Origin: Siphonodentalium dalli
Lineage: Eukaryota > Mollusca > Scaphopoda > Gadilida > Siphonodentaliidae
DNA length: 64,000 nucleotides
NCBI GenBank assembly: GCA_032622095.1
Contig: CP136067.1
Span: 49,577,899-49,641,898, forward strand
Direction of reading: 5' to 3'
Shown here: piece after piece, positions 47,558 to 56,290 of the stretch
Layout of the letters: each line of letters starts with the position of its first letter
How positions within the stretch are numbered: position 1 is the first letter of the stretch
Made by a program: the position numbers and the translations under genes
The notes under the pieces: model-generated
What the model was told of the DNA's origin: nothing
What the model saw: the letters and a program-made list of their open reading frames with translations, nothing else
The model's database searches: none

Positions 47558-49924
47558 TCAAGGTCTGAGTCTAGATCGAACGAGCATATCTCTCAAACTG
47601 GGATTTTTCTTGTAGGCAATAATAACCCGTTTGTCGAGAGGCTCGGTCAATTTAGTGTTTAATAATGCAAAGTTTTTTCTGAAAATGTTTGCGATTTCAA
47701 CATTTCTACGATTGTAGATCAGAGGAAAGCACAAGAAATTTCGAGAAACACCTTTGTAGTCAATGTTAAGTCCGAACGGAAGATATGTTTTAAGTACGCC
47801 CATCCAATGATTTTCGCGTTCTAGGCGTATTGAATCGGTTTGGTCTTCGTCGGCTAGAATTGGTGTCTGTTCTATTGGCTGAAAGCTGAAATGGGATTTA
47901 ATGTCATGATTAGATGAGTTGAAATGATCGGAAATTTGCATGTCGAGTTTTTTGCGAACACTGGAAAGATGATTAGACATTCTAACTTTGAGAGAGGTTT
48001 TTGTTTGTCCAACATATTGTATACGGCATCTTTTGCATGTGATTAAGTAAATTACATTTTTAGAATCACAATTAAGTTCGCTATGCATTTGATACGATAT
48101 GCGTGTTTGTTCGCTGGTGAAAGTGTTACTAGTATTGATATATCCTATTGTATTGATGTAACATCGTTTTTTGTGACAAAATGAGGCTGAACCATTACCC
48201 AACACCGGCCGGTTGTGCCGTATCCTTGTTGGTTCAGTCGATGTTGGGTCATGGCGTGACGAGTTCAATTCTCTGAGAGTTTCGGACTTTACTTGGCGCA
48301 GTAATCTACTAGAGTAGCCGCGCGGTCGTAAAGCCTGGAAAAGCACTGAACAAGCTTGATTTAGGTCGCTTCTGTTCGTGCAGTTCCGGTGATATCGAAT
48401 GATTTGAGATTTAATCAATCCATTGAAAAGTTTTGGCGGATGGAAAGATTTACGATGAAGTAGCTGGTGAGAATCCGTTGGTTTCGTAAAAAGTTTTGTA
48501 TCTAAAATGTTGCATGATGTAAATTGTGGGCCCTTAAATATTGTTAAATCAAGGAAATCAATGCTGGTTTGCGATATTGATTCTTTGAGTTTGATTGATT
48601 CGTCATGACTGTTCAAGATGTCCAAGAACACCCTAAACTCATCCAGACCATGAGTCCAAATGATAAATATGTCGTCCAAGAATCTATAATAGGCTAATGG
48701 TTGTTTATCAGATTTGGCCAGGGCGCCTTTCTCCCACTCTGCAACAAAAATTGAGGCAAAATTAGGACTAAACTTCTTGCCCATACTGCAGCCGGAGACC
48801 TGTAAATAATATCGTCCATTAAATTCAAAGTCATTCCCTTTAAGAGAAAGTTCTAATAATTGAAGTAGTTCATCTCCAGGTCTATGAGGATCATGGTGGA
48901 AATCAAATGCATTCTTAATTGACTTTAATCCGGCATCGATTCCAATATTTGTATACATAGATTCCACGTCGAGACTAATTAGGTAAGCAGAAGGTGGAAC
49001 TTCAATTTTCGACAATTTAATGAGGAAGTCCTCCGTGTCTTTTAGATAGCTCGGATGGCGGGTAGCAATTGGTTTCAAATAGAAATCAATAAACTCCGAA
49101 ATGTGGTACGACTCCGAAGCCACGTCGCTGATGATGGGGCGACCGGGTGGTGTGTATGGATTAGTCCAACAGCTCAAAGGTTTGTGTATTTTAGGTAGCA
49201 AATAAAATGTCCTATTATTGGATTCAGGTTTTGCAATTAGATACTGAACATGTTTTTTCTTTAAAACGTCCTGGTCCAGCAAGCTTTTGAGAATGAGATT
49301 GAATTTTAAAACATTGGATTTCCAAATTGGCTCATCCAATGGTTTGTAATATTTAGTGTTGCTTAATTGGCGCGTCGCTTCTAGAATGTAATTTTCTTTA
49401 GACATGATGACGAGCGAGCTGCCTTTGTCACAAGGTTTGATTACAATGTTTTTATTGCTGCGAAGAGTTTTTAGTGCAGTTCTTTCAACTTTAGTGAGGT
49501 TATCCTCGTTGTGAAATTTTGGTAAATTTGTGATGTCGGTTTTGACTAAGCCAGCGACCTCGGGAATGGAGTGGTCAATCTGGCGATCAGAGGGGGTCCA
49601 TATCGAAGGTTCTTTAAATTGATCTTTTAAACCTGTCGAATTGCGAAAGAAATCAGCCATAGCTGTTACTTCCCTAAATTGCATGCTTGCTGGACCGCCG
49701 TTCATTTCCATGGCATACATAGAGTCTGGTAAAACCAATGTTCCATCCTCCGTCTCAACAACATGTGGTGTTTCTTTGAGATCGGGTGGGGTAGGAACAA
49801 AGGTTAGACCATACCTAAGTATTGATTTCTCACCAGCGCTCAGGGAAAGATCGGGTACAAGATTGACTATCTCGGTGCCGAGACCGACTCTTTCCGCATG
49901 GCTGATGCGCTTCTGAGGAATTAG
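47558..49924 (-). CDS. PLE reverse transcriptase with GIY-YIG endonuclease (ORF2, read by -1 frameshift)
   Basis: The reading frame is open from 49924 (first codon after the slippery site) to the stop at 47558, 788 codons. There is no ATG close to its start, and the conserved PLE N-terminus (GEKSILRYGLTFVPTP) lies upstream of the first internal start candidate at 49738. Numbered from 49738, motifs are: KPCDKGSSLVIM (101-112), LPKIHKP (181-187), GRPIISDVASES (199-210), SLDVESMYTNI with catalytic Asp257, GCSMGKKFSPNFA (316-328), YRFLDDIFIIW with Asp355/356, LHRKSFHPPKLFNGLI, Cys-rich CHKKRC and CKRC, and the GIY-YIG nuclease VIYLITCKRCRIQYVGQTKT (562-581) with an Arg at 586. The enzyme would nick DNA and prime reverse transcription. 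The match to EN-containing Penelope RTs is clear; the subclade is not assigned. Confidence 0.95.
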   Translation of the reverse strand, partial: LIPQKRISHAERVGLGTEIVNLVPDLSLSAGEKSILRYGLTFVPTPPDLKETPHVVETEDGTLVLPDSMYAMEMNGGPASMQFREVTAMADFFRNSTGLKDQFKEPSIWTPSDRQIDHSIPEVAGLVKTDITNLPKFHNEDNLTKVERTALKTLRSNKNIVIKPCDKGSSLVIMSKENYILEATRQLSNTKYYKPLDEPIWKSNVLKFNLILKSLLDQDVLKKKHVQYLIAKPESNNRTFYLLPKIHKPLSCWTNPYTPPGRPIISDVASESYHISEFIDFYLKPIATRHPSYLKDTEDFLIKLSKIEVPPSAYLISLDVESMYTNIGIDAGLKSIKNAFDFHHDPHRPGDELLQLLELSLKGNDFEFNGRYYLQVSGCSMGKKFSPNFASIFVAEWEKGALAKSDKQPLAYYRFLDDIFIIWTHGLDEFRVFLDILNSHDESIKLKESISQTSIDFLDLTIFKGPQFTSCNILDTKLFTKPTDSHQLLHRKSFHPPKLFNGLIKSQIIRYHRNCTNRSDLNQACSVLFQALRPRGYSSRLLRQVKSETLRELNSSRHDPTSTEPTRIRHNRPVLGNGSASFCHKKRCYINTIGYINTSNTFTSEQTRISYQMHSELNCDSKNVIYLITCKRCRIQYVGQTKTSLKVRMSNHLSSVRKKLDMQISDHFNSSNHDIKSHFSFQPIEQTPILADEDQTDSIRLERENHWMGVLKTYLPFGLNIDYKGVSRNFLCFPLIYNRRNVEIANIFRKNFALLNTKLTEPLDKRVIIAYKKNPSLRDMLVRSRLRP

Positions 49925-51363
49925 TTTAAATGACCTTTAAAGATGTTGGTCCAGCCTTGGTAGATTTTCGCCGCCGTCTGTGATGTCCAGTGGATGTTGT
50001 CATTCTCCACGTGAAAGTCGCGGGGGGGTATTGCCTGTATGACCTTGAGGTTCTGTGTCTGACGAGCTTGGCTGTTAATGGCACGCAGAACATCCTGGTC
50101 CCTAGAATCTAAACTGAATGAGATATTTATTTCCTGAAAATGAAGTGTCGCATTAGGAAAAACTTTTCGGAAATTACTAACCATGTTAGTTACCCTGCTT
50201 TTAGCTGTGGTGCCTGCTGTTTTGCCTTTGTCGTTGTCTATCTTCCAGTCCTCTCGGTTGTTGATGCCAATGTTGATGATGACGTGTCGAGGTGTCTTTT
50301 CTGGCTTCGATTTCAGTTTGTGGGCCATGTTGCAGAAATGACCTAAATTGCCACCTGGGTAAGAAGCAATACAAACATTTTTGGGAGGATCGACATCGAT
50401 CCGGGACACATTAGAAGAGCCTAAAATAACAACAGGGTTTTTTATCTGTTTAGGGAAGGACCAATCCTTCTTAGGGCCAGGTTGACGAAATTTATAAAAT
50501 TTGGATACCTTAGGTGATGTTGATAATACCTCGGCATACGATGGTGATGATGTTGAAATCGCTGGCGATGTCATCGAAGCAATGGAACCAACAGGCGAAG
50601 GAGGGCTGGAAGAGATGTGCTTTGGTGGTGTTGTTTTCTTGGCTGGTGAATTTTGAAGTGATGTATTTGGTGGAGTGGATATGCGTGACGTCCGTGGTTT
50701 TGGTGCAGGTCTCTGTGGCTGTGGTGTGGCTTTGACGCGTTTTGGTGTGGATCTCACAGACGACGACGTTGTCGGATCCCTGGCTGGACTATCCTGAAAT
50801 TGAAGCTGGCGAGCGATTAGTGGGGGAGGGGAGGGTGACCGACCACGTTTGTTTGTATGAGTTTGGACGCCAACTCGTGTACCTATCGAGGACTGAAGAT
50901 TACCACAGATGCTCAAGAACTTTGATTTTGTCTCATTAGTTAATTTGGTGCCAAAATTCTTCAGTCCCCATTTTAATGCCGTGTCACGTGCTCGGTCGAA
51001 GTCAAGGGTTTTAGAAGAAAGAGCCGAAAGAACCTTGACTTCAATTTCTGATTCCGTTTTCCGATAATAATTTACCAAAGTTTTCATGGAGTTTAAACCC
51101 CACTGAAAAGCGTCCGCTTTAAGCGAATTGAAGACATCGTCACAGGGGAGCACTGGTCGGAATGTCTTCTTTCGCCCTGACTCAACGATGGCCGAAAAGC
51201 CTTTCGGAAGGACCTTCTTCTCCAAACGGTCCTGTAAAAAATTAATATGGTGCCAAAGTTGTAGAATTTTGTATAGCAACTTTACTAGATTTGAATGGTC
51301 TAAATAAGCCTGGTCTTTTTGCCGCTCTGGGCGGTTAGTTTTTCCACGTTTAGGTTGAGTCAT
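49921..51363 (-). CDS. PLE ORF1, SGNH-hydrolase-like protein
   Basis: 480 codons from ATG at 51363. Residues 1-150 are helix-prone and basic (KLLYKILQLWHHINFLQDRL); 170-300 are Pro/Ser/Thr-rich and probably disordered; 310-472 look like an SGNH/GDSL fold. Block I is VVILGSSNVSRI (Gly315, Ser317 in the nucleophile position, with the usual Asp of GDS replaced by Ser), then SYPGGNL (Gly337-338), IINIGINNR (Asn368/369) and HVENDNIHWT (Asp455-x-x-His458). Similar esterase-like domains occur in CR1-type ORF1 and in some Penelope-related elements. Function in transposition is unknown; RNA or membrane association is a guess. The stop TAA (49921-49923) follows directly on a T TTA AAC heptamer that sets up a fusion with the RT. 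Confidence 0.85.
   Translation of the reverse strand: MTQPKRGKTNRPERQKDQAYLDHSNLVKLLYKILQLWHHINFLQDRLEKKVLPKGFSAIVESGRKKTFRPVLPCDDVFNSLKADAFQWGLNSMKTLVNYYRKTESEIEVKVLSALSSKTLDFDRARDTALKWGLKNFGTKLTNETKSKFLSICGNLQSSIGTRVGVQTHTNKRGRSPSPPPLIARQLQFQDSPARDPTTSSSVRSTPKRVKATPQPQRPAPKPRTSRISTPPNTSLQNSPAKKTTPPKHISSSPPSPVGSIASMTSPAISTSSPSYAEVLSTSPKVSKFYKFRQPGPKKDWSFPKQIKNPVVILGSSNVSRIDVDPPKNVCIASYPGGNLGHFCNMAHKLKSKPEKTPRHVIINIGINNREDWKIDNDKGKTAGTTAKSRVTNMVSNFRKVFPNATLHFQEINISFSLDSRDQDVLRAINSQARQTQNLKVIQAIPPRDFHVENDNIHWTSQTAAKIYQGWTNIFKGHLN
49924..49930 (-). promoter_or_regulatory. Predicted -1 ribosomal frameshift site (T TTA AAC)
   Basis: ORF1 ends CAT TTA AAC TAA. The heptamer T TTA AAC obeys X XXY YYZ in the ORF1 frame and is one of the most efficient known slippery sequences. 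Slipping one base back makes CTA ATT CCT CAG the next codons, precisely the frame that stays open for 788 codons of RT. Downstream, CGCAT-CAGCC-ATGCG (starting 14 bases after the heptamer) and TCTCG-GCAC-CGAGA can form hairpins. Confidence 0.75.
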
Positions 51364-51484
51364 TTTGATCCAGGACTTGAATTTTGGCTGTGAATAAAGG
51401 TAATGATTAGTAACATATAATACACAAAGAACGGAACGCGAAGATATACAATAAAAAAGTACTTAGGAGCGCACTGTCAAGTTG

Positions 51485-51543
51485 CCTCAACGTTTCGGTA
51501 GAATTACCTTCTTCAGGAAGCAAGCTAGGTTCGAATGTTGAGG
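51485..51543 (-). ncRNA. Hammerhead-ribozyme-like motif in the PLE 5' UTR
   Basis: On the minus strand: CCTCAAC (51543-51537), ATTC, GAA...TTC (51532-51517), CTGAAGA (51516-51510), A, GGTA-ATTC-TACC (51508-51497), GAAAC (51496-51492), GTTGAGG (51491-51485). CTGANGA and GAAA are the two conserved core strands. The outer CCTCAAC/GTTGAGG pairs perfectly (stem III), GGTA/TACC is stem II and GAA/TTC stem I, with predicted cleavage after C51533. Deviations: one extra A before stem II, and a mismatch next to the A15.1-U16.1 pair. Hammerhead motifs are established in Penelope-like elements; activity here is untested. Confidence 0.6.
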
Positions 51544-51556
51544 TTTTTCCATGGAT

Positions 51557-51564
51557 CTTATATA
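51557..51564 (-). promoter_or_regulatory. TATA box of the PLE
   Basis: GGGTATATAAGATCC on the minus strand contains a strong TATATAAG. The usual start 25-31 bases downstream would fall at about 51533-51526, which coincides with the predicted hammerhead cleavage position (51533/51532). Confidence 0.5.
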
Positions 51565-51924
51565 CCCGTGTGAGATAAGCTCCCATTGTGCTCCAGGGTT
51601 TCGAGAGACGTGTCAACAGCTATGTTCCTGTTTAAAACAAACAGTGAAACAATGCATACAAAATGTTTGGCGCCGTCACGACGCCCGTGTTTATTTAAGA
51701 TCGCGCGTTCTTAATGGGTTGTGTAATGGCTTCCGGAAGCCCCTAATCCAAATCCTAGTGACAGTACGCAATTAGACAGTAATACATATGTGTTAAGTAA
51801 ATAGAAATAAAAGATATCCCTGGCACAGGCGATATATATATTTTGAAAGTGTGGAGAGCGCGGGCACAGGTCGGAATCCGATTTCTTATGTAATTATTTC
51901 TATGGAACTAGCTAAATTTTTTTA

Positions 51925-52089
51925 GGTTGTGTCGGAAATTGACATAAATTTTGTTAGGTTGTGTCAGAAATTGACATAAATTTTGTTAGGTTGTGTCGGA
52001 AATTGACATTGAATAATTTGTTGAGCATTGTTGTCATTCAAAGATGGAACTAGCTAAATTTGTTTGGGTTGTGTCGGAAATTGACATAA
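51925..52089. repeat. 32-bp tandem repeats in the PLE 3' UTR (copy 2)
   Basis: Same array as at 47321-47485, with the same unit order. Confidence 0.85.
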
Positions 52090-52161
52090 AATATTGTGTT
52101 GAGCACAAACTAAGGATAATGGTGTTGACATAAGCTAAAAGCTAATTGAACTGCGTGTTAA

Positions 52162-54528
52162 TCAAGGTCTGAGTCTAGATCGAACGAGCATATCTCTCAA
52201 ACTGGGATTTTTCTTGTAGGCAATAATAACCCGTTTGTCGAGAGGCTCGGTCAATTTAGTGTTTAATAATGCAAAGTTTTTTCTGAAAATGTTTGCGATT
52301 TCAACATTTCTACGATTGTAGATCAGAGGAAAGCACAAGAAATTTCGAGAAACACCTTTGTAGTCAATGTTAAGTCCGAACGGAAGATATGTTTTAAGTA
52401 CGCCCATCCAATGATTTTCGCGTTCTAGGCGTATTGAATCGGTTTGGTCTTCGTCGGCTAGAATTGGTGTCTGTTCTATTGGCTGAAAGCTGAAATGGGA
52501 TTTAATGTCATGATTAGATGAGTTGAAATGATCGGAAATTTGCATGTCGAGTTTTTTGCGAACACTGGAAAGATGATTAGACATTCTAACTTTGAGAGAG
52601 GTTTTTGTTTGTCCAACATATTGTATACGGCATCTTTTGCATGTGATTAAGTAAATTACATTTTTAGAATCACAATTAAGTTCGCTATGCATTTGATACG
52701 ATATGCGTGTTTGTTCGCTGGTGAAAGTGTTACTAGTATTGATATATCCTATTGTATTGATGTAACATCGTTTTTTGTGACAAAATGAGGCTGAACCATT
52801 ACCCAACACCGGCCGGTTGTGCCGTATCCTTGTTGGTTCAGTCGATGTTGGGTCATGGCGTGACGAGTTCAATTCTCTGAGAGTTTCGGACTTTACTTGG
52901 CGCAGTAATCTACTAGAGTAGCCGCGCGGTCGTAAAGCCTGGAAAAGCACTGAACAAGCTTGATTTAGGTCGCTTCTGTTCGTGCAGTTCCGGTGATATC
53001 GAATGATTTGAGATTTAATCAATCCATTGAAAAGTTTTGGCGGATGGAAAGATTTACGATGAAGTAGCTGGTGAGAATCCGTTGGTTTCGTAAAAAGTTT
53101 TGTATCTAAAATGTTGCATGATGTAAATTGTGGGCCCTTAAATATTGTTAAATCAAGGAAATCAATGCTGGTTTGCGATATTGATTCTTTGAGTTTGATT
53201 GATTCGTCATGACTGTTCAAGATGTCCAAGAACACCCTAAACTCATCCAGACCATGAGTCCAAATGATAAATATGTCGTCCAAGAATCTATAATAGGCTA
53301 ATGGTTGTTTATCAGATTTGGCCAGGGCGCCTTTCTCCCACTCTGCAACAAAAATTGAGGCAAAATTAGGACTAAACTTCTTGCCCATACTGCAGCCGGA
53401 GACCTGTAAATAATATCGTCCATTAAATTCAAAGTCATTCCCTTTAAGAGAAAGTTCTAATAATTGAAGTAGTTCATCTCCAGGTCTATGAGGATCATGG
53501 TGGAAATCAAATGCATTCTTAATTGACTTTAATCCGGCATCGATTCCAATATTTGTATACATAGATTCCACGTCGAGACTAATTAGGTAAGCAGAAGGTG
53601 GAACTTCAATTTTCGACAATTTAATGAGGAAGTCCTCCGTGTCTTTTAGATAGCTCGGATGGCGGGTAGCAATTGGTTTCAAATAGAAATCAATAAACTC
53701 CGAAATGTGGTACGACTCCGAAGCCACGTCGCTGATGATGGGGCGACCGGGTGGTGTGTATGGATTAGTCCAACAGCTCAAAGGTTTGTGTATTTTAGGT
53801 AGCAAATAAAATGTCCTATTATTGGATTCAGGTTTTGCAATTAGATACTGAACATGTTTTTTCTTTAAAACGTCCTGGTCCAGCAAGCTTTTGAGAATGA
53901 GATTGAATTTTAAAACATTGGATTTCCAAATTGGCTCATCCAATGGTTTGTAATATTTAGTGTTGCTTAATTGGCGCGTCGCTTCTAGAATGTAATTTTC
54001 TTTAGACATGATGACGAGCGAGCTGCCTTTGTCACAAGGTTTGATTACAATGTTTTTATTGCTGCGAAGAGTTTTTAGTGCAGTTCTTTCAACTTTAGTG
54101 AGGTTATCCTCGTTGTGAAATTTTGGTAAATTTGTGATGTCGGTTTTGACTAAGCCAGCGACCTCGGGAATGGAGTGGTCAATCTGGCGATCAGAGGGGG
54201 TCCATATCGAAGGTTCTTTAAATTGATCTTTTAAACCTGTCGAATTGCGAAAGAAATCAGCCATAGCTGTTACTTCCCTAAATTGCATGCTTGCTGGACC
54301 GCCGTTCATTTCCATGGCATACATAGAGTCTGGTAAAACCAATGTTCCATCCTCCGTCTCAACAACATGTGGTGTTTCTTTGAGATCGGGTGGGGTAGGA
54401 ACAAAGGTTAGACCATACCTAAGTATTGATTTCTCACCAGCGCTCAGGGAAAGATCGGGTACAAGATTGACTATCTCGGTGCCGAGACCGACTCTTTCCG
54501 CATGGCTGATGCCCTTCTGAGGAATTAG
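52162..54528 (-). CDS. PLE reverse transcriptase with GIY-YIG endonuclease (copy 2)
   Basis: Same length and same protein as 47558-49924 from the internal start at 54342 onward. All RT motifs (SLDVESMYTNI, YRFLDDIFIIW) and the GIY-YIG motif are present. The only difference noticed lies in the leader between heptamer and conserved N-terminus: 54513 is C where 49909 is G, changing an Arg codon to Gly and removing the outer base pair of the CGCAT/ATGCG hairpin. Because the 5' UTR and ORF1 start are missing, this copy would depend on another promoter. Confidence 0.9.
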   Translation of the reverse strand, partial: LIPQKGISHAERVGLGTEIVNLVPDLSLSAGEKSILRYGLTFVPTPPDLKETPHVVETEDGTLVLPDSMYAMEMNGGPASMQFREVTAMADFFRNSTGLKDQFKEPSIWTPSDRQIDHSIPEVAGLVKTDITNLPKFHNEDNLTKVERTALKTLRSNKNIVIKPCDKGSSLVIMSKENYILEATRQLSNTKYYKPLDEPIWKSNVLKFNLILKSLLDQDVLKKKHVQYLIAKPESNNRTFYLLPKIHKPLSCWTNPYTPPGRPIISDVASESYHISEFIDFYLKPIATRHPSYLKDTEDFLIKLSKIEVPPSAYLISLDVESMYTNIGIDAGLKSIKNAFDFHHDPHRPGDELLQLLELSLKGNDFEFNGRYYLQVSGCSMGKKFSPNFASIFVAEWEKGALAKSDKQPLAYYRFLDDIFIIWTHGLDEFRVFLDILNSHDESIKLKESISQTSIDFLDLTIFKGPQFTSCNILDTKLFTKPTDSHQLLHRKSFHPPKLFNGLIKSQIIRYHRNCTNRSDLNQACSVLFQALRPRGYSSRLLRQVKSETLRELNSSRHDPTSTEPTRIRHNRPVLGNGSASFCHKKRCYINTIGYINTSNTFTSEQTRISYQMHSELNCDSKNVIYLITCKRCRIQYVGQTKTSLKVRMSNHLSSVRKKLDMQISDHFNSSNHDIKSHFSFQPIEQTPILADEDQTDSIRLERENHWMGVLKTYLPFGLNIDYKGVSRNFLCFPLIYNRRNVEIANIFRKNFALLNTKLTEPLDKRVIIAYKKNPSLRDMLVRSRLRP

Positions 54529-55567
54529 TTTAAATGACCTTTAAAGATGTTGGTCCAGCCTTGGTAGATTTTCGCCGCCGTCTGTGATGTCCAGTGGATG
54601 TTGTCATTCTCCACGTGAAAGTCGCGGGGGGGTATTGCCTGTATGACCTTGAGGTTCTGTGTCTGACGAGCTTGGCTGTTAATGGCACGCAGAACATCCT
54701 GGTCCCTAGAATCTAAACTGAATGAGATATTTATTTCCTGAAAATGAAGTGTCGCATTAGGAAAAACTTTTCGGAAATTACTAACCATGTTAGTTACCCT
54801 GCTTTTAGCTGTGGTGCCTGCTGTTTTGCCTTTGTCGTTGTCTATCTTCCAGTCCTCTCGGTTGTTGATGCCAATGTTGATGATGACGTGTCGAGGTGTC
54901 TTTTCTGGCTTCGATTTCAGTTTGTGGGCCATGTTGCAGAAATGACCTAAATTGCCACCTGGGTAAGAAGCAATACAAACATTTTTGGGAGGATCGACAT
55001 CGATCCGGGACACATTAGAAGAGCCTAAAATAACAACAGGGTTTTTTATCTGTTTAGGGAAGGACCAATCCTTCTTAGGGCCAGGTTGACGAAATTTATA
55101 AAATTTGGATACCTTAGGTGATGTTGATAATACCTCGGCATACGATGGTGATGATGTTGAAATCGCTGGCGATGTCATCGAAGCAATGGAACCAACAGGC
55201 GAAGGAGGGCTGGAAGAGATGTGCTTTGGTGGTGTTGTTTTCTTGGCTGGTGAATTTTGAAGTGATGTATTTGGTGGAGTGGATATGCGTGACGTCCGTG
55301 GTTTTGGTGCAGGTCTCTGTGGCTGTGGTGTGGCTTTGACGCGTTTTGGTGTGGATCTCACAGACGACGACGTTGTCGGATCCCTGGCTGGACTATCCTG
55401 AAATTGAAGCTGGCGAGCGATTAGTGGGGGAGGGGAGGGTGACCGACCACGTTTGTTTGTATGAGTTTGGACGCCAACTCGTGTACCTATCGAGGACTGA
55501 AGATTACCACAGATGCTCAAGAACTTTGATTTTGTCTCATTAGTTAATTTGGTGCCAAAATTCTTCA
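54525..55567 (-). pseudogene. PLE ORF1, 5'-truncated (copy 2)
   Basis: Matches the last ~345 codons of the full ORF1, including the Pro-rich middle and the whole SGNH-like region (ILGSSN, GINN, DNIH). It lacks the N-terminal ~135 codons and has no own promoter. The frameshift heptamer is conserved at 54528-54534. Confidence 0.9.
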
Positions 55568-55864
55568 GTCACTAGTATAGTCGATATTGGTATTTTAGTC
55601 ATTTTCCCCAGGGGCCTGTAGTACTGATCATATTATTATGCTACTTTGATATATCCTCGGGCTAATAGGTTCACATTGGACCTGAATACTGACATTGGTT
55701 CATATTGGACTTACTTGGTTCTGATATAGCCCATAATGGACGTATACCCGTCGTTATAACCTACGACAGGGTACCCTGAGTCACCACACCAAATTTGTTT
55801 GAAATCGGACCAGTAGTCTGGGAGATAAATCCGGACAGACAGACGGACAGACAGATCCTACTCT

Positions 55865-55888
<24 letters not shown>
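55568..55888 (+). repeat. 321-bp flanking direct repeat, right copy
   Basis: Matches 46916-47236 with no difference noticed. Its right end runs into the long (TA)n tract, showing that the original locus had a microsatellite at the insertion point. Confidence 0.85.
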
Positions 55889-55898
<10 letters not shown>

Positions 55899-55899
55899 G

Positions 55900-55961
<62 letters not shown>

Positions 55962-55984
55962 CTATATATATATATATATATATC
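55871..55984. repeat. (TA)n microsatellite
   Basis: About 110 bases of TA repeats, interrupted twice by TATAGCTATA. The PLE 3' ends also end in TA repeats, so this tract may have been the insertion target. Confidence 0.95.
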
Positions 55985-56184
55985 GTATAAAGTGTTGAGA
56001 ACTATATGCACAGATATATATATAGTAGAAATGAATAAACTTATACCCGTTATTCTGTTGGACGGCACGGGCCACAGTGAAACACATCTATAAAGACCTG
56101 AAATAGGCACATAGTGAGCGTATTTTATTTTATTTTTTGTGTGTATTTAATTATAATTTTTTTAATCAACAGTTTGAAAAACTA

Positions 56185-56290
56185 ACCTCCGCCAGATTAT
56201 CCCGAGTCACCATACCAAATTTGGTTGAAATCTGACCAGCAGTCTGGGAGAAACACCCGGACAGACGGACAGACAGATCTTACTCTTTTA
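56185..56290 (+). repeat. Diverged member of the 321-bp repeat family
   Basis: TCACCATACCAAATTTGGTT, CCAGCAGTCTGGGAGAAACA and GGACAGACGGACAGACAGAT match the right third of the 46916-47236 repeat at about 85%. It ends in TCTTTTATATATTTTG. Confidence 0.75.

Larger units (their letters stand above)
47229..51831 (-). mobile_element. Penelope-like element (PLE), full-length copy 1
   Basis: The minus-strand element has a 5' UTR with TATA box and hammerhead-like fold, ORF1 (51363-49921), ORF2 (RT + GIY-YIG) in the -1 frame, a 3' UTR with 32-bp repeats, and a TA-rich 3' end (CTCCACACTTTCAAAATATA). It follows directly, in transcription order, a 5'-truncated copy of itself (51832-55568), the tandem arrangement with pseudo-LTRs known for Penelope elements. 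Both ORFs are free of stops, and copy 1 and copy 2 differ at one noticed base (49909 G against 54513 C). It is therefore young and possibly competent. Confidence 0.9.
51832..55568 (-). mobile_element. Penelope-like element, copy 2, 5'-truncated
   Basis: Copy of 47228-50964 at an offset of 4,604. It lies upstream (in transcription order) of the full-length copy and starts inside ORF1: the match ends at 55568-55570 (TTCTTCAGTC), where it meets the 321-bp repeat with GTC shared by both sides. A truncated unit followed by a complete one is the classical Penelope arrangement. Confidence 0.9.

Noticed and set aside
49738-49738. TTG at 49738 as the start of the PLE reverse transcriptase
   Set aside because: The conserved PLE N-terminal block lies upstream in the same frame, and the frame is continuous with the -1 slip site at 49924.
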